Of a DNA stretch of 5,687 bases, positions 1 through 4,579 are shown piece after piece. A program made the translations under genes and the position numbers. Within the stretch, counting starts at the first letter, position 1, and each line of letters begins with the position of its first letter. Below the pieces are notes generated by a model. The model had not been told where the DNA came from. It worked only from the letters and a program-made list of their open reading frames with translations, and did no database searches. The stretch covers positions 1 to 5,687 of the forward strand of contig JBHGAV010000116.1 in the NCBI GenBank assembly GCA_041946685.1. The letters are read 5' to 3'. This DNA is from JBHGAV01 sp041946685 (GTDB taxonomy: Bacteria; Acidobacteriota; Terriglobia; Bryobacterales; Bryobacteraceae).

Positions 1-212
1 GCCACAAAGCCGGCCTCTTCCGCGCAGGCCAGTTCCACCATCCGGAAACGGTGCTCGTAGGGCGCGCACGTGGCCCCCGCCTTGTGGGGCGGATGCGATG
101 CCGGGATGAAGAGCACCGTATCCAGCGCAAACCGGCGCAACGCCTCGCGCGCCACGGTGAGATGCGCGCGGTGAACCGGGTCGAAGGTGCCGCCGAAGAT
201 TGCGATTCTCAA
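1..212 (-). CDS. nadD: Nicotinate-nucleotide adenylyltransferase, N-terminal part (cut by window edge)
   Basis: NadD transfers AMP from ATP to nicotinate mononucleotide, giving deamido-NAD in the cytoplasmic NAD synthesis pathway. Only the first 70 residues are present; the family is usually about 190-215 aa. Directly visible are the nucleotidyltransferase signature GGTFDPVH at residues 7-14 with the HxxH pair (H14, H17), the SHPPHK segment at 39-44 that matches the substrate-loop region of the family, and YEHRFRMVELA at 52-62, matching the conserved H-R-x-x-M-x-x-L-A stretch. The start is TTG at 212-210, because the protein then begins LRIAIFGGTFDP, exactly where NadD proteins begin (usually MRIGIFGGTFDP). 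No ATG lies nearby. The TTG overlaps the TGA stop of the upstream beta-barrel gene as TTGA, and a GGGGA sits 7 nt upstream, so translation is probably coupled. Identity is very sure from the motifs; the start is fairly sure. Confidence 0.93.
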   Translation of the reverse strand, partial: MRIAIFGGTFDPVHRAHLTVAREALRRFALDTVLFIPASHPPHKAGATCAPYEHRFRMVELACAEEAGFV

Positions 213-847
213 AACGAAATCCCCAGCAGGAGCTCTACCTGGTTACGGTTCGAGTACAGGTAGGCGCCATGGGCGCCCGTAAGCGAGAAGTTGCTCGAGT
301 TCCAGCGCGTGTAGCGAAGCTCCGGCGCGATCCGCAGGATGATGGCGCGCAGCTCCAATCCTCCCTCGAGAATCACGCCGATGTTGCCTCGCTTGTCGAG
401 CGCCGCGGGCGTGTCGCTCTCCGTTCTGGTGAAGGCTCCGCAGAGGCTGCCTGCGCAACTGGCCGCCTCCCGGAGATCGGTCAGCCGGTGCACCGACGCC
501 CCCACGCCGACGTAGGGGCGCGCCAGGAAGCCCGGGAACCGGTACTTCGCGAGGACAGGGAAGGTCCAGGAGTTGCCTGTCGTCTGGCCGGTCACCACGC
601 GGCCGGAGATGCCTTCCTGGAAGCGGTATCCCACTCTCTGGTACAAGGCATCCATCTCGATGCCGAGACCGAAGGGCAGCCGCAATTCGGCCATGGGTCC
701 GAAAGTGTATCGCCGCGGCCCGGTCTCGTAGCCTCCGCCCGCGCGCAGAGCGTCCCGGACGGGCATGCCGGCCTTTACCCCGAAGCCAAGAGGCTGCGCG
801 GCCGCTATGGAGCACCAGAGACAGAGGAGAACCGCACATCGCGCCAT
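209..847 (-). CDS. Small outer-membrane beta-barrel protein (porin family), protein A
   Basis: A predicted secreted protein of 212 aa, probably an 8-strand type barrel in the outer membrane; its function is unknown. It has a short signal peptide (hydrophobic stretch at about residues 4-17, likely cut after AAA at 16-18, before QP). After it come alternating hydrophobic/polar stretches rich in Gly and aromatic residues, such as PMAELRLPFGLGIEMDALYQ (51-70), SWTFPVLAKYRF (93-104), ARPYVGVGASVHRL (109-122), and a final strand ending in Phe (QVELLLGISF), the usual C-terminal signal for barrel assembly. A predicted loop holds C131 and C136. The ATG at 847 was chosen because it places the signal peptide at the N-terminus and lies 7 nt after the rnhA stop. 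The longer frame to 937 would overlap rnhA and put 30 residues before the signal peptide. No clear Shine-Dalgarno is seen. Its C-terminal half resembles protein B at 2472-3266. Confidence 0.85.
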   Translation of the reverse strand: MARCAVLLCLWCSIAAAQPLGFGVKAGMPVRDALRAGGGYETGPRRYTFGPMAELRLPFGLGIEMDALYQRVGYRFQEGISGRVVTGQTTGNSWTFPVLAKYRFPGFLARPYVGVGASVHRLTDLREAASCAGSLCGAFTRTESDTPAALDKRGNIGVILEGGLELRAIILRIAPELRYTRWNSSNFSLTGAHGAYLYSNRNQVELLLGISF

Positions 848-854
848 ATCGAAT

Positions 855-1304
855 CTAACGTACCATCCCGCGAGGCAGGGCGCGGATCGCCGCGGTGGCC
901 AGCTCGTCGCAGCGGTTGTTGTCCTCGTGCGAAGCATGGCCCCTGGTCCAGGTCCAGTGCGTCTTGTGGCGGTTCACCTGGGCGTCCAGCTCGCGCCAGA
1001 GGTCCTGGTTCAAAACAGGCTTCTTGCCCGCCGTCCGCCACCCGTTTTGCCGCCATCGCCGGATCCAGTTGGTGATGCCGTTCTTCAAGTACTGGGAGTC
1101 CGTTACGATCTCCACCTCACACGGTTCCTTAAGCGCCCTCAGCCCCTCGATGGCGGCGGTCAGTTCCATGCGGTTATTGGTGGTGTCCGGGTCTGCGCCC
1201 GACAGTTCGCGCTTGCGGTTCCCGTAGCGCAGTATGCAGGCCCACCCGCCGGGACCGGGGTTGGGAGAGCAGCCGCCATCGGTTATGAGTTGAACTTTCT
1301 TCAT
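855..1304 (-). CDS. rnhA: Ribonuclease HI
   Basis: This enzyme cleaves the RNA strand of RNA:DNA hybrids, removing R-loops and primer remnants. The protein is 149 aa, close to the 155 aa of the E. coli enzyme, and appears complete. The four catalytic carboxylates are visible: D9 in the N-terminal LITDGGCSPNPGPGGWA, E47 in NNRMELTAAIEGL, D69 in IVTDSQYL, and D133 in the C-terminal NNRCDELA. The assisting histidine is H123 in TRGHASHEDN. The basic handle region of the E. coli-type enzyme is present (NWIRRWRQNGWRTAGKKPV, about 79-97), so this is the bacterial HI type without an N-terminal hybrid-binding domain. The ATG start at 1304 gives MKKVQLITDGG, the normal family start. It lies 6 nt after the dusB stop and 7 nt before barrel gene A, so it sits inside an operon. 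No evident Shine-Dalgarno precedes the start; translation may depend on the ribosome finishing dusB. Confidence 0.97.
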   Translation of the reverse strand: MKKVQLITDGGCSPNPGPGGWACILRYGNRKRELSGADPDTTNNRMELTAAIEGLRALKEPCEVEIVTDSQYLKNGITNWIRRWRQNGWRTAGKKPVLNQDLWRELDAQVNRHKTHWTWTRGHASHEDNNRCDELATAAIRALPRGMVR

Positions 1305-1310
1305 GTGTCG

Positions 1311-2327
1311 TCAGGCGGGGACGGCCTTCGCGCGGCAGGCGAAAAAACCATCGACCAGATCCACGATCTCGGCGGCGGCGCGCGCGTGATAGATGTCGGA
1401 GCGGAGCTTCGCCCCGTCCCGCACGCCGTGGGTGAAGTAGCCGGCGAACTGCTTCATCTTGCCGACCACATCAGGCTCGGCGCGCTCCATGAGCATGACG
1501 TAGTAAGTGCGGATCATTGAGTAGCGGTCGGATTCCGAAGGCGGATCGTAGACCCCGAGCGCCTCCAGTTGGGCGATCTGGCGGAAGATCCAGGGATTCG
1601 ACGCCGCGGCGCGCCCGATCATCACCGCGTCGCAGCCGGTCTCCGCGATCATGCGGAACGCGTCTTCGGCGGCGTTAATGTCGCCGTTCCCGATGACCGG
1701 AATGCGCACCGCGCCTTTCACCTGCGCAATGAGGCTCCAGTCAGCCTTGCCGCCGTAGCCTTGCTCGCGCGTGCGCGGATGGAGCGCGATGGCATCGAGC
1801 CCGCTGTCTTCGGCCATCCGGGCCATTTCCAGGGCCACGATCTCGCGGTCGTTCCAGCCGGAGCGGAATTTCATGGTGAGGGGAATCGTGATGGCGCCCC
1901 GCACGGCGCCCAGGATGCGCCGTACCAGCGGCAGGTCGCGCAGCAGGCCCGAGCCCCCGTTGGACTTCACCACTTTGTTGACCGGACAGCCGAAGTTGAT
2001 GTCTACAATGTCGAAACCGAGACCCTCGCACACGCGGGCCGCCTCCGCCATGACGCCCGGATCCGAGCCGAACAACTGCGCGGCGATGGGGCGCTCATCC
2101 GCCTCGAAGGCGAGGTAGCGCTCAACGGTCCGGGTGGGCCTGCGTCCGCGGGAGGCGCCGGCGATGCCGTGGGAGCTGGCGAACTCGGTCATGAGCAGTC
2201 CGCAGCCGCCCAGGCCGCGAATGAAGCGCCGGAAGACGGTGTCCGTGATGCCGGCCATGGGCGCCAGGACCGTCGCGGGAGCGACGTTCACCGGACCGAT
2301 ACGCAGCGAGGCGGGCAAACGGGGCAT
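1311..2327 (-). CDS. dusB: tRNA-dihydrouridine synthase, DusB type
   Basis: A flavin (FMN) enzyme that reduces specific uridines to dihydrouridine in tRNA, using NADPH. From the ATG at 2327 the protein is 338 aa, near the 321 aa of E. coli DusB. Visible in order: the N-terminal LRIGPV...LAPMAGITDTVFR (about 9-33), the first strand of the TIM barrel with the FMN-binding APMAG; INFGCPVNKV (about 110-119) with the catalytic cysteine C114; TMKFRSGW (about 151-158), with a flavin-contacting lysine; ALHPRTREQGY (about 181-191); and the phosphate-binding IGNGDI and MIGRAA segments near 212-217 and 236-241. The C-terminal helical tRNA-binding part follows. A TTG at 2393 would add 22 residues, but these are low-complexity and unlike the family; the ATG gives the usual short leader and has GGGGA 3 nt upstream. 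The call DusB rather than another Dus rests on the LRIGPV start and overall length. It is the first gene of the tight dusB-rnhA-barrel A-nadD cluster. Confidence 0.94.
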   Translation of the reverse strand: MPRLPASLRIGPVNVAPATVLAPMAGITDTVFRRFIRGLGGCGLLMTEFASSHGIAGASRGRRPTRTVERYLAFEADERPIAAQLFGSDPGVMAEAARVCEGLGFDIVDINFGCPVNKVVKSNGGSGLLRDLPLVRRILGAVRGAITIPLTMKFRSGWNDREIVALEMARMAEDSGLDAIALHPRTREQGYGGKADWSLIAQVKGAVRIPVIGNGDINAAEDAFRMIAETGCDAVMIGRAAASNPWIFRQIAQLEALGVYDPPSESDRYSMIRTYYVMLMERAEPDVVGKMKQFAGYFTHGVRDGAKLRSDIYHARAAAEIVDLVDGFFACRAKAVPA

Positions 2328-2369
2328 TCGTCCCCATTGTCCCAAACCGGCAGCCGCGCCGCTCAATCG

Positions 2370-2391
2370 GCCCTCTCCATGCGGAAGGGGC
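2370..2391. repeat. Imperfect inverted repeat upstream of dusB
   Basis: The two arms at 2370-2378 and 2383-2391 (GGGCC-side CCCTCTCC against GGAAGGGG) can fold into a stem of nine positions with one C-A mismatch and one G-U pair, around a 4-base loop. It lies 43 nt before the dusB ATG, between barrel gene B and dusB. There is no T-run, so it is not a convincing terminator. The core resembles the CCTCTCC/GGAGAGG palindromes that are dispersed in many GC-rich genomes, but a single copy in this window cannot show that it is repetitive. It could also act as a leader hairpin of the dusB transcript. Confidence 0.4.
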
Positions 2392-2444
2392 AACGGTGGC
2401 GAGCCGCACGCATCACCGAAACCCGCCTCACCGTCAAAGCGGCC

Positions 2445-2470
2445 GCCGGCGAAGCGCCTCCGGCGCCGGC
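2445..2470 (-). terminator. GC-rich hairpin just after barrel gene B, possible weak terminator
   Basis: A perfect 7-bp inverted repeat (GCCGGCG at 2445-2451, CGCCGGC at 2464-2470) with a 12-base loop begins 1 nt after the stop codon of the barrel B gene. An alternative inner fold pairs 2454-2458 with 2462-2466. On the minus strand it is followed by only three Ts, so intrinsic termination would be weak. A partial terminator or mRNA 3'-end stabiliser between barrel B and dusB would fit its position. Confidence 0.35.
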
Positions 2471-2471
2471 T

Positions 2472-3266
2472 TCAGAAGCCGAGGGAAATCATCGCCTCGA
2501 TCTGGTGACGGCGGGTTACCGTGGAATAGGAGTTGAAAATGTCGCCCATCCAGTGGGTGTAACGGAACTGCGGCACAACGCGGATTCCGATGGGGTCGGT
2601 CACCTGCACGCCGAAGCCGGCCACCACCCCGCGGACGTCGCGCCGGTGCGGGGTGATCGGGGTGGTGTTGCAACAGACCTTGTCGCCGGCGTTGATGGTC
2701 GTGTCGATCGAGGTTCGGATGCGAGCCACGCGCCGGAGAACGCCGCCGCCCTCCACGAAGAAGCGCGGCCCCGGATCGTGCCGGTCCTTGCCGTAATACC
2801 GGATCGTCACCGGGAAGTCGTACAGGCGGGCGCGGGTGTCCTCATTCTTGATCGTGCTCTTGCGCTCGTCCTCGATGGTATTGGGGTTGTCGGTGCCTTC
2901 GAGGATATCGCTCGTCATGCCATAGCTGATCCAGCGCATGAAGCCGCCCCCGCTAACCGCAAACCGCTCCGTCACCGCGACTTGGACGCTCCCTCCGTAG
3001 CCCACCCGCCGGAGCTTGCTGCCGGTGGAGTAAAGCGCGTCGACCGTCGGGCTCGTGGTCTGGACTGAAATGTCGTTCTTCGGAACAAGGGGAAGGCCCA
3101 GTACGCTCAGTGTGATGGCCCCCGAGAAGCGGCGCACGTAGACGTCCTCTTTCGCCACTTGCTCCTCCGGCTCCGGCTTGGGCTTGGGCGCGGAGGGCTG
3201 CTGCGTCTGGGCGTGGAGGGCGGCACACACAATCAGCGCGCCCGCGATACGAACTTTCATATTCAT
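2472..3266 (-). CDS. Outer-membrane beta-barrel protein, protein B
   Basis: A predicted exported protein of 264 aa, probably a small outer-membrane barrel; function unknown. The signal peptide is MNMKVRIAGALIVCAALHA, likely cut before QTQQ at about residue 20. Next comes a Pro/Lys/Glu-rich spacer (about 24-38), then amphipathic strands such as GYGGSVQVAVTERFAVSGGGFMRW with an FPVTIRYY strand (151-158), RFFVEGGGVLRRVARI (168-183), and a final strand ending QIEAMISLGF with the terminal Phe expected for barrel assembly. A predicted loop carries adjacent cysteines C198-C199. The ATG at 3266 was chosen because it starts directly with a signal peptide; a second ATG at 3260 is also possible. The open frame runs upstream to 3632, but that part is a shadow of the divergent gene and the GC-rich intergenic region. 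It is followed by a 144-nt gap before dusB. The gene is probably driven by the candidate promoter at 3284-3292. Confidence 0.83.
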   Translation of the reverse strand: MNMKVRIAGALIVCAALHAQTQQPSAPKPKPEPEEQVAKEDVYVRRFSGAITLSVLGLPLVPKNDISVQTTSPTVDALYSTGSKLRRVGYGGSVQVAVTERFAVSGGGFMRWISYGMTSDILEGTDNPNTIEDERKSTIKNEDTRARLYDFPVTIRYYGKDRHDPGPRFFVEGGGVLRRVARIRTSIDTTINAGDKVCCNTTPITPHRRDVRGVVAGFGVQVTDPIGIRVVPQFRYTHWMGDIFNSYSTVTRRHQIEAMISLGF

Positions 3267-3283
3267 GAGAGCTATCTCAAACA

Positions 3284-3292
3284 ATGTTAACA
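3284..3292 (-). promoter_or_regulatory. Candidate extended -10 promoter for barrel gene B
   Basis: On the minus strand the bases read TGTTAACAT, an extended -10 (TG, one base, TAACAT) in an AT-rich island inside otherwise GC-rich DNA. A start of transcription about 7 nt further would fall near 3277, leaving a leader of about 11 nt before the ATG at 3266. No convincing -35 is seen, which is acceptable for extended -10 promoters. The short leader holds no clear Shine-Dalgarno. Confidence 0.4.
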
Positions 3293-3305
3293 GACGCACG
3301 GGAGC

Positions 3306-3374
3306 GGCCGCGCGAGTACGCCCCCGCGCGCGGCCGGCGGGTCCGGCTCGCCGGGATGGCCGGCGGAAACGGCC
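3306..3374. repeat. Cluster of three adjacent inverted repeats in the divergent intergenic region
   Basis: Three GC-rich palindromes follow one another. The first is a perfect 9-bp repeat: GGCCGCGCG at 3306-3314 and CGCGCGGCC at 3327-3335, 12-base loop. The second is 6 bp: CCGGCG at 3334-3339 and CGCCGG at 3349-3354, 9-base loop, sharing two bases with the first. The third is 5 bp: GGCCG at 3358-3362 and CGGCC at 3370-3374, 7-base loop. They lie between the two predicted divergent start points, so they would be DNA sites rather than RNA hairpins if those promoters are right. Possible roles are protein-binding sites or an insulating block; chance palindromes in GC-rich DNA remain an option, least likely for the 9-bp one. 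Confidence 0.5.
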
Positions 3375-3418
3375 GGAAGCGGCGCAGAACGGCACACCGG
3401 CTCCCACCCATCCCGGGC

Positions 3419-3446
3419 TGGGCAAGTGCACCGTGCGTGATACACT
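3419..3446 (+). promoter_or_regulatory. Candidate extended -10 promoter for the 119-aa membrane protein gene
   Basis: TGATACACT at 3438-3446 is an extended -10 (TG, A, TACACT). A weak -35-like TGGGCA lies at 3419-3424 with a 16-bp spacer. Transcription would start near 3453, only about 3 nt before the ATG at 3456, so the mRNA would be leaderless or nearly so. The same TACACTGA string recurs at 4531-4538 in front of the acyltransferase gene. Confidence 0.5.
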
Positions 3447-3452
3447 GAGTGT
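3442..3452. promoter_or_regulatory. 11-bp palindrome overlapping the -10 element, possible operator
   Basis: ACACTGAGTGT is a perfect inverted repeat of 5-bp arms around a central G. It overlaps the last five bases of the candidate -10 and ends just before the predicted transcription start. A repressor bound here would block the promoter. This is inferred from position and symmetry only; the second TACACTGA copy at 4531 lacks the right arm. Confidence 0.3.
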
Positions 3453-3455
3453 CTT

Positions 3456-3815
3456 ATGGGGGGCGGACTGCTGCGCGGCCTCAAGCGCTTCATCCTTTGG
3501 GACTACCCGCGCGCTTGCTGGCAGTACGATGTCATGGTCGCGCTCATCCTCGCCTTCATTTTCCTGACGCCCCGAAGCTGGTTTCGCGACCAGCCGCGCC
3601 CGAGCAGCGTCGTCATGCTGCCCGCGGAGCACGGCACCAATGTCTACTGGCTGGAACCTGACCTGCTATCGGACGTTCCGCCGGCTCAGCGGCCGGACAA
3701 AGTGGTGAACGCGATCAGAGGCCAGACCGGCAAGCGGCCGCAGTTGGTCCGCCTCGAGCCGATCTTCGACGAGGAGAAGGAAGTACGCGGCTATATGGCG
3801 TTCACGAAGCCGTAA
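3456..3815 (+). CDS. Small single-span membrane protein of unknown function
   Basis: A 119-aa protein that I do not recognise as a named family. It has a basic, aromatic N-terminal segment (about 1-23, with RFILWDYPRACWQYD), one hydrophobic membrane span (about 26-38, VMVALILAFIFLT), then a soluble tail of about 80 residues rich in Pro and charged residues, containing VVMLPAEHGTNVYWLEPDLL (52-71) and a basic-acidic end. There is no cleavable signal peptide, so it likely stays anchored in the inner membrane. The ATG at 3456 keeps the patterned RFILWDYPR segment before the span; an ATG at 3534 would begin right at the span and lose it. It begins about 3 nt after the predicted transcription start, without a Shine-Dalgarno. 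The LolA-like gene follows after 29 nt on the same strand, so the two are probably co-transcribed and may act together in the envelope. Codon pattern and GC bias agree with the neighbours. Confidence 0.82.
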   Translation: MGGGLLRGLKRFILWDYPRACWQYDVMVALILAFIFLTPRSWFRDQPRPSSVVMLPAEHGTNVYWLEPDLLSDVPPAQRPDKVVNAIRGQTGKRPQLVRLEPIFDEEKEVRGYMAFTKP

Positions 3816-3844
3816 ACCAGATCACGCCAGGCAAACCGAACGCA

Positions 3845-4528
3845 ATGGAAATCCTGAGACCAGCCTCCTTGTTTTGCGCGCTCTGGCTGAGCGCCGCCAG
3901 TGCGGCCCAACCCCTGGAAAAGGTTCTCGCGAGGATGGACGATGCCGCAAAGTCCTTCCAGTCGCTGACCGGCAAGGTTCAAAAGATCACCTACACCGCG
4001 GTGATCAAGGACAAGAGCGTCGAGAGCGGCAGCGTCCTGCTCAAGCGCGCCAAGCCCCGCGACCTGCGCATGCTGATCCAGTTCACCGAGCCGGACGAGA
4101 AATCGGTCGCCTTCCAGGGCCGCAAGGCGCAGATCTACTATCCGAAGATCCAGACCGTGCAGGAGTACGACCTGGGCAAGCACCGGAACCTGGTGGACCA
4201 GTTTCTCCTCCTCGGCTTCGGCACGCCGGGCTCGGAACTTTCGAGAAGCTACTCGATCAAGATGCTCGGGGAGGAAAAGGTCGCCGGGCAGACGGCCGCG
4301 CGCATGCTGCTGGTTCCGAAGTCCGAGCAGGCTCGTGAGCATCTCAAGGAAGTGGAGCTTTGGGTGGCCGACGCCACGGGCCAGCCCGTGCAACAGAAGT
4401 TCGTGCAACCTTCGGGGGACTACACCCAGATCACGTACCAGGAGATCAAGCTCAACCCGAACCTGAAGGACGACGAGCTCAAGCTGAAACTGCCGAAGGG
4501 AGTCAAGAAGGAATACCCGCAAAAATAG
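3845..4528 (+). CDS. LolA-like outer-membrane lipoprotein-sorting/carrier-fold protein
   Basis: A 227-aa exported protein of the LolA-like fold. Classical LolA carries lipoproteins across the periplasm from LolCDE to LolB; related proteins bind other lipids or act beside transporters. The signal peptide is visible (hydrophobic 7-18, cut likely after ASA at 18-20, before AQPLEK). After it come a helix LEKVLARMDDAAKSFQSLTG (24-43), strands matching the family pattern (GSVLLKRAKPRDLRMLIQF, 62-80; a phosphate-free GRKAQIYYPKIQTVQEYDL stretch, 92-110), and later ELWVADATGQPVQQKFV (171-187) with ITYQEIKLNP (196-205), the usual final strands before the lysine-rich C-terminal tail. Length fits LolA proteins of about 200-230 aa. 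The ATG at 3845 starts directly at the signal peptide, with no Shine-Dalgarno in the 29-nt gap after the 119-aa gene. No LolB or LolCDE gene is nearby, so whether this is the general carrier or a dedicated relative cannot be said. Confidence 0.85.
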   Translation: MEILRPASLFCALWLSAASAAQPLEKVLARMDDAAKSFQSLTGKVQKITYTAVIKDKSVESGSVLLKRAKPRDLRMLIQFTEPDEKSVAFQGRKAQIYYPKIQTVQEYDLGKHRNLVDQFLLLGFGTPGSELSRSYSIKMLGEEKVAGQTAARMLLVPKSEQAREHLKEVELWVADATGQPVQQKFVQPSGDYTQITYQEIKLNPNLKDDELKLKLPKGVKKEYPQK

Positions 4529-4530
4529 GG

Positions 4531-4564
4531 TACACTGAATATTAGGTTCTCCACTTTTGAGCCT
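4531..4564 (+). promoter_or_regulatory. Candidate -10 element and leader hairpin for the acyltransferase gene
   Basis: TACACT at 4531-4536 begins 2 nt after the LolA-like stop codon and matches the -10 candidate at 3441-3446, including the following GA. No clear -35 is seen. Transcription would start near 4543, leaving a leader of about 37 nt. In it, AGGTTC (4544-4549) can pair with GAGCCT (4559-4564) as a 6-bp stem with one G-U pair and a 9-base loop. The AT-rich stretch here stands out from the coding DNA on both sides. Read-through from the LolA-like gene is equally possible. Confidence 0.4.
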
Positions 4565-4579
4565 CCGCACAGCGTAGAG

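Noticed and set aside
848..937. N-terminal extension of barrel protein A to 937
   Set aside because: It overlaps the end of rnhA and places 30 polar residues before the signal peptide; the ATG at 847 fits better.
200..1075. Plus-strand open frame of 291 codons across barrel gene A and rnhA
   Set aside because: It covers the reverse of clear genes, with Arg/Pro/Ser-rich translation and no start signal; a compositional shadow.
2328..2393. TTG start of dusB at 2393, adding 22 residues
   Set aside because: The extra residues are Gly/Ala-rich and not seen at the start of DusB proteins; the ATG at 2327 gives the normal N-terminus.
1569..3068. Plus-strand open frame of 499 codons antisense to dusB and barrel gene B
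   Set aside because: It lies opposite two well-supported genes, has no recognisable motif and a composition typical of antisense frames in GC-rich coding DNA (rich in Ala, Gly, Arg, His, Asp).
3267..3632. N-terminal extension of barrel protein B to 3632
   Set aside because: It would put 122 residues before an obvious signal peptide and run across the palindromic intergenic region and the start of the divergent gene.
3791..4570. Minus-strand open frame of 259 codons opposite the LolA-like gene
   Set aside because: Leu/Val/Arg/His-rich antisense translation with no motif; the plus strand has a signal peptide and a family-like protein.
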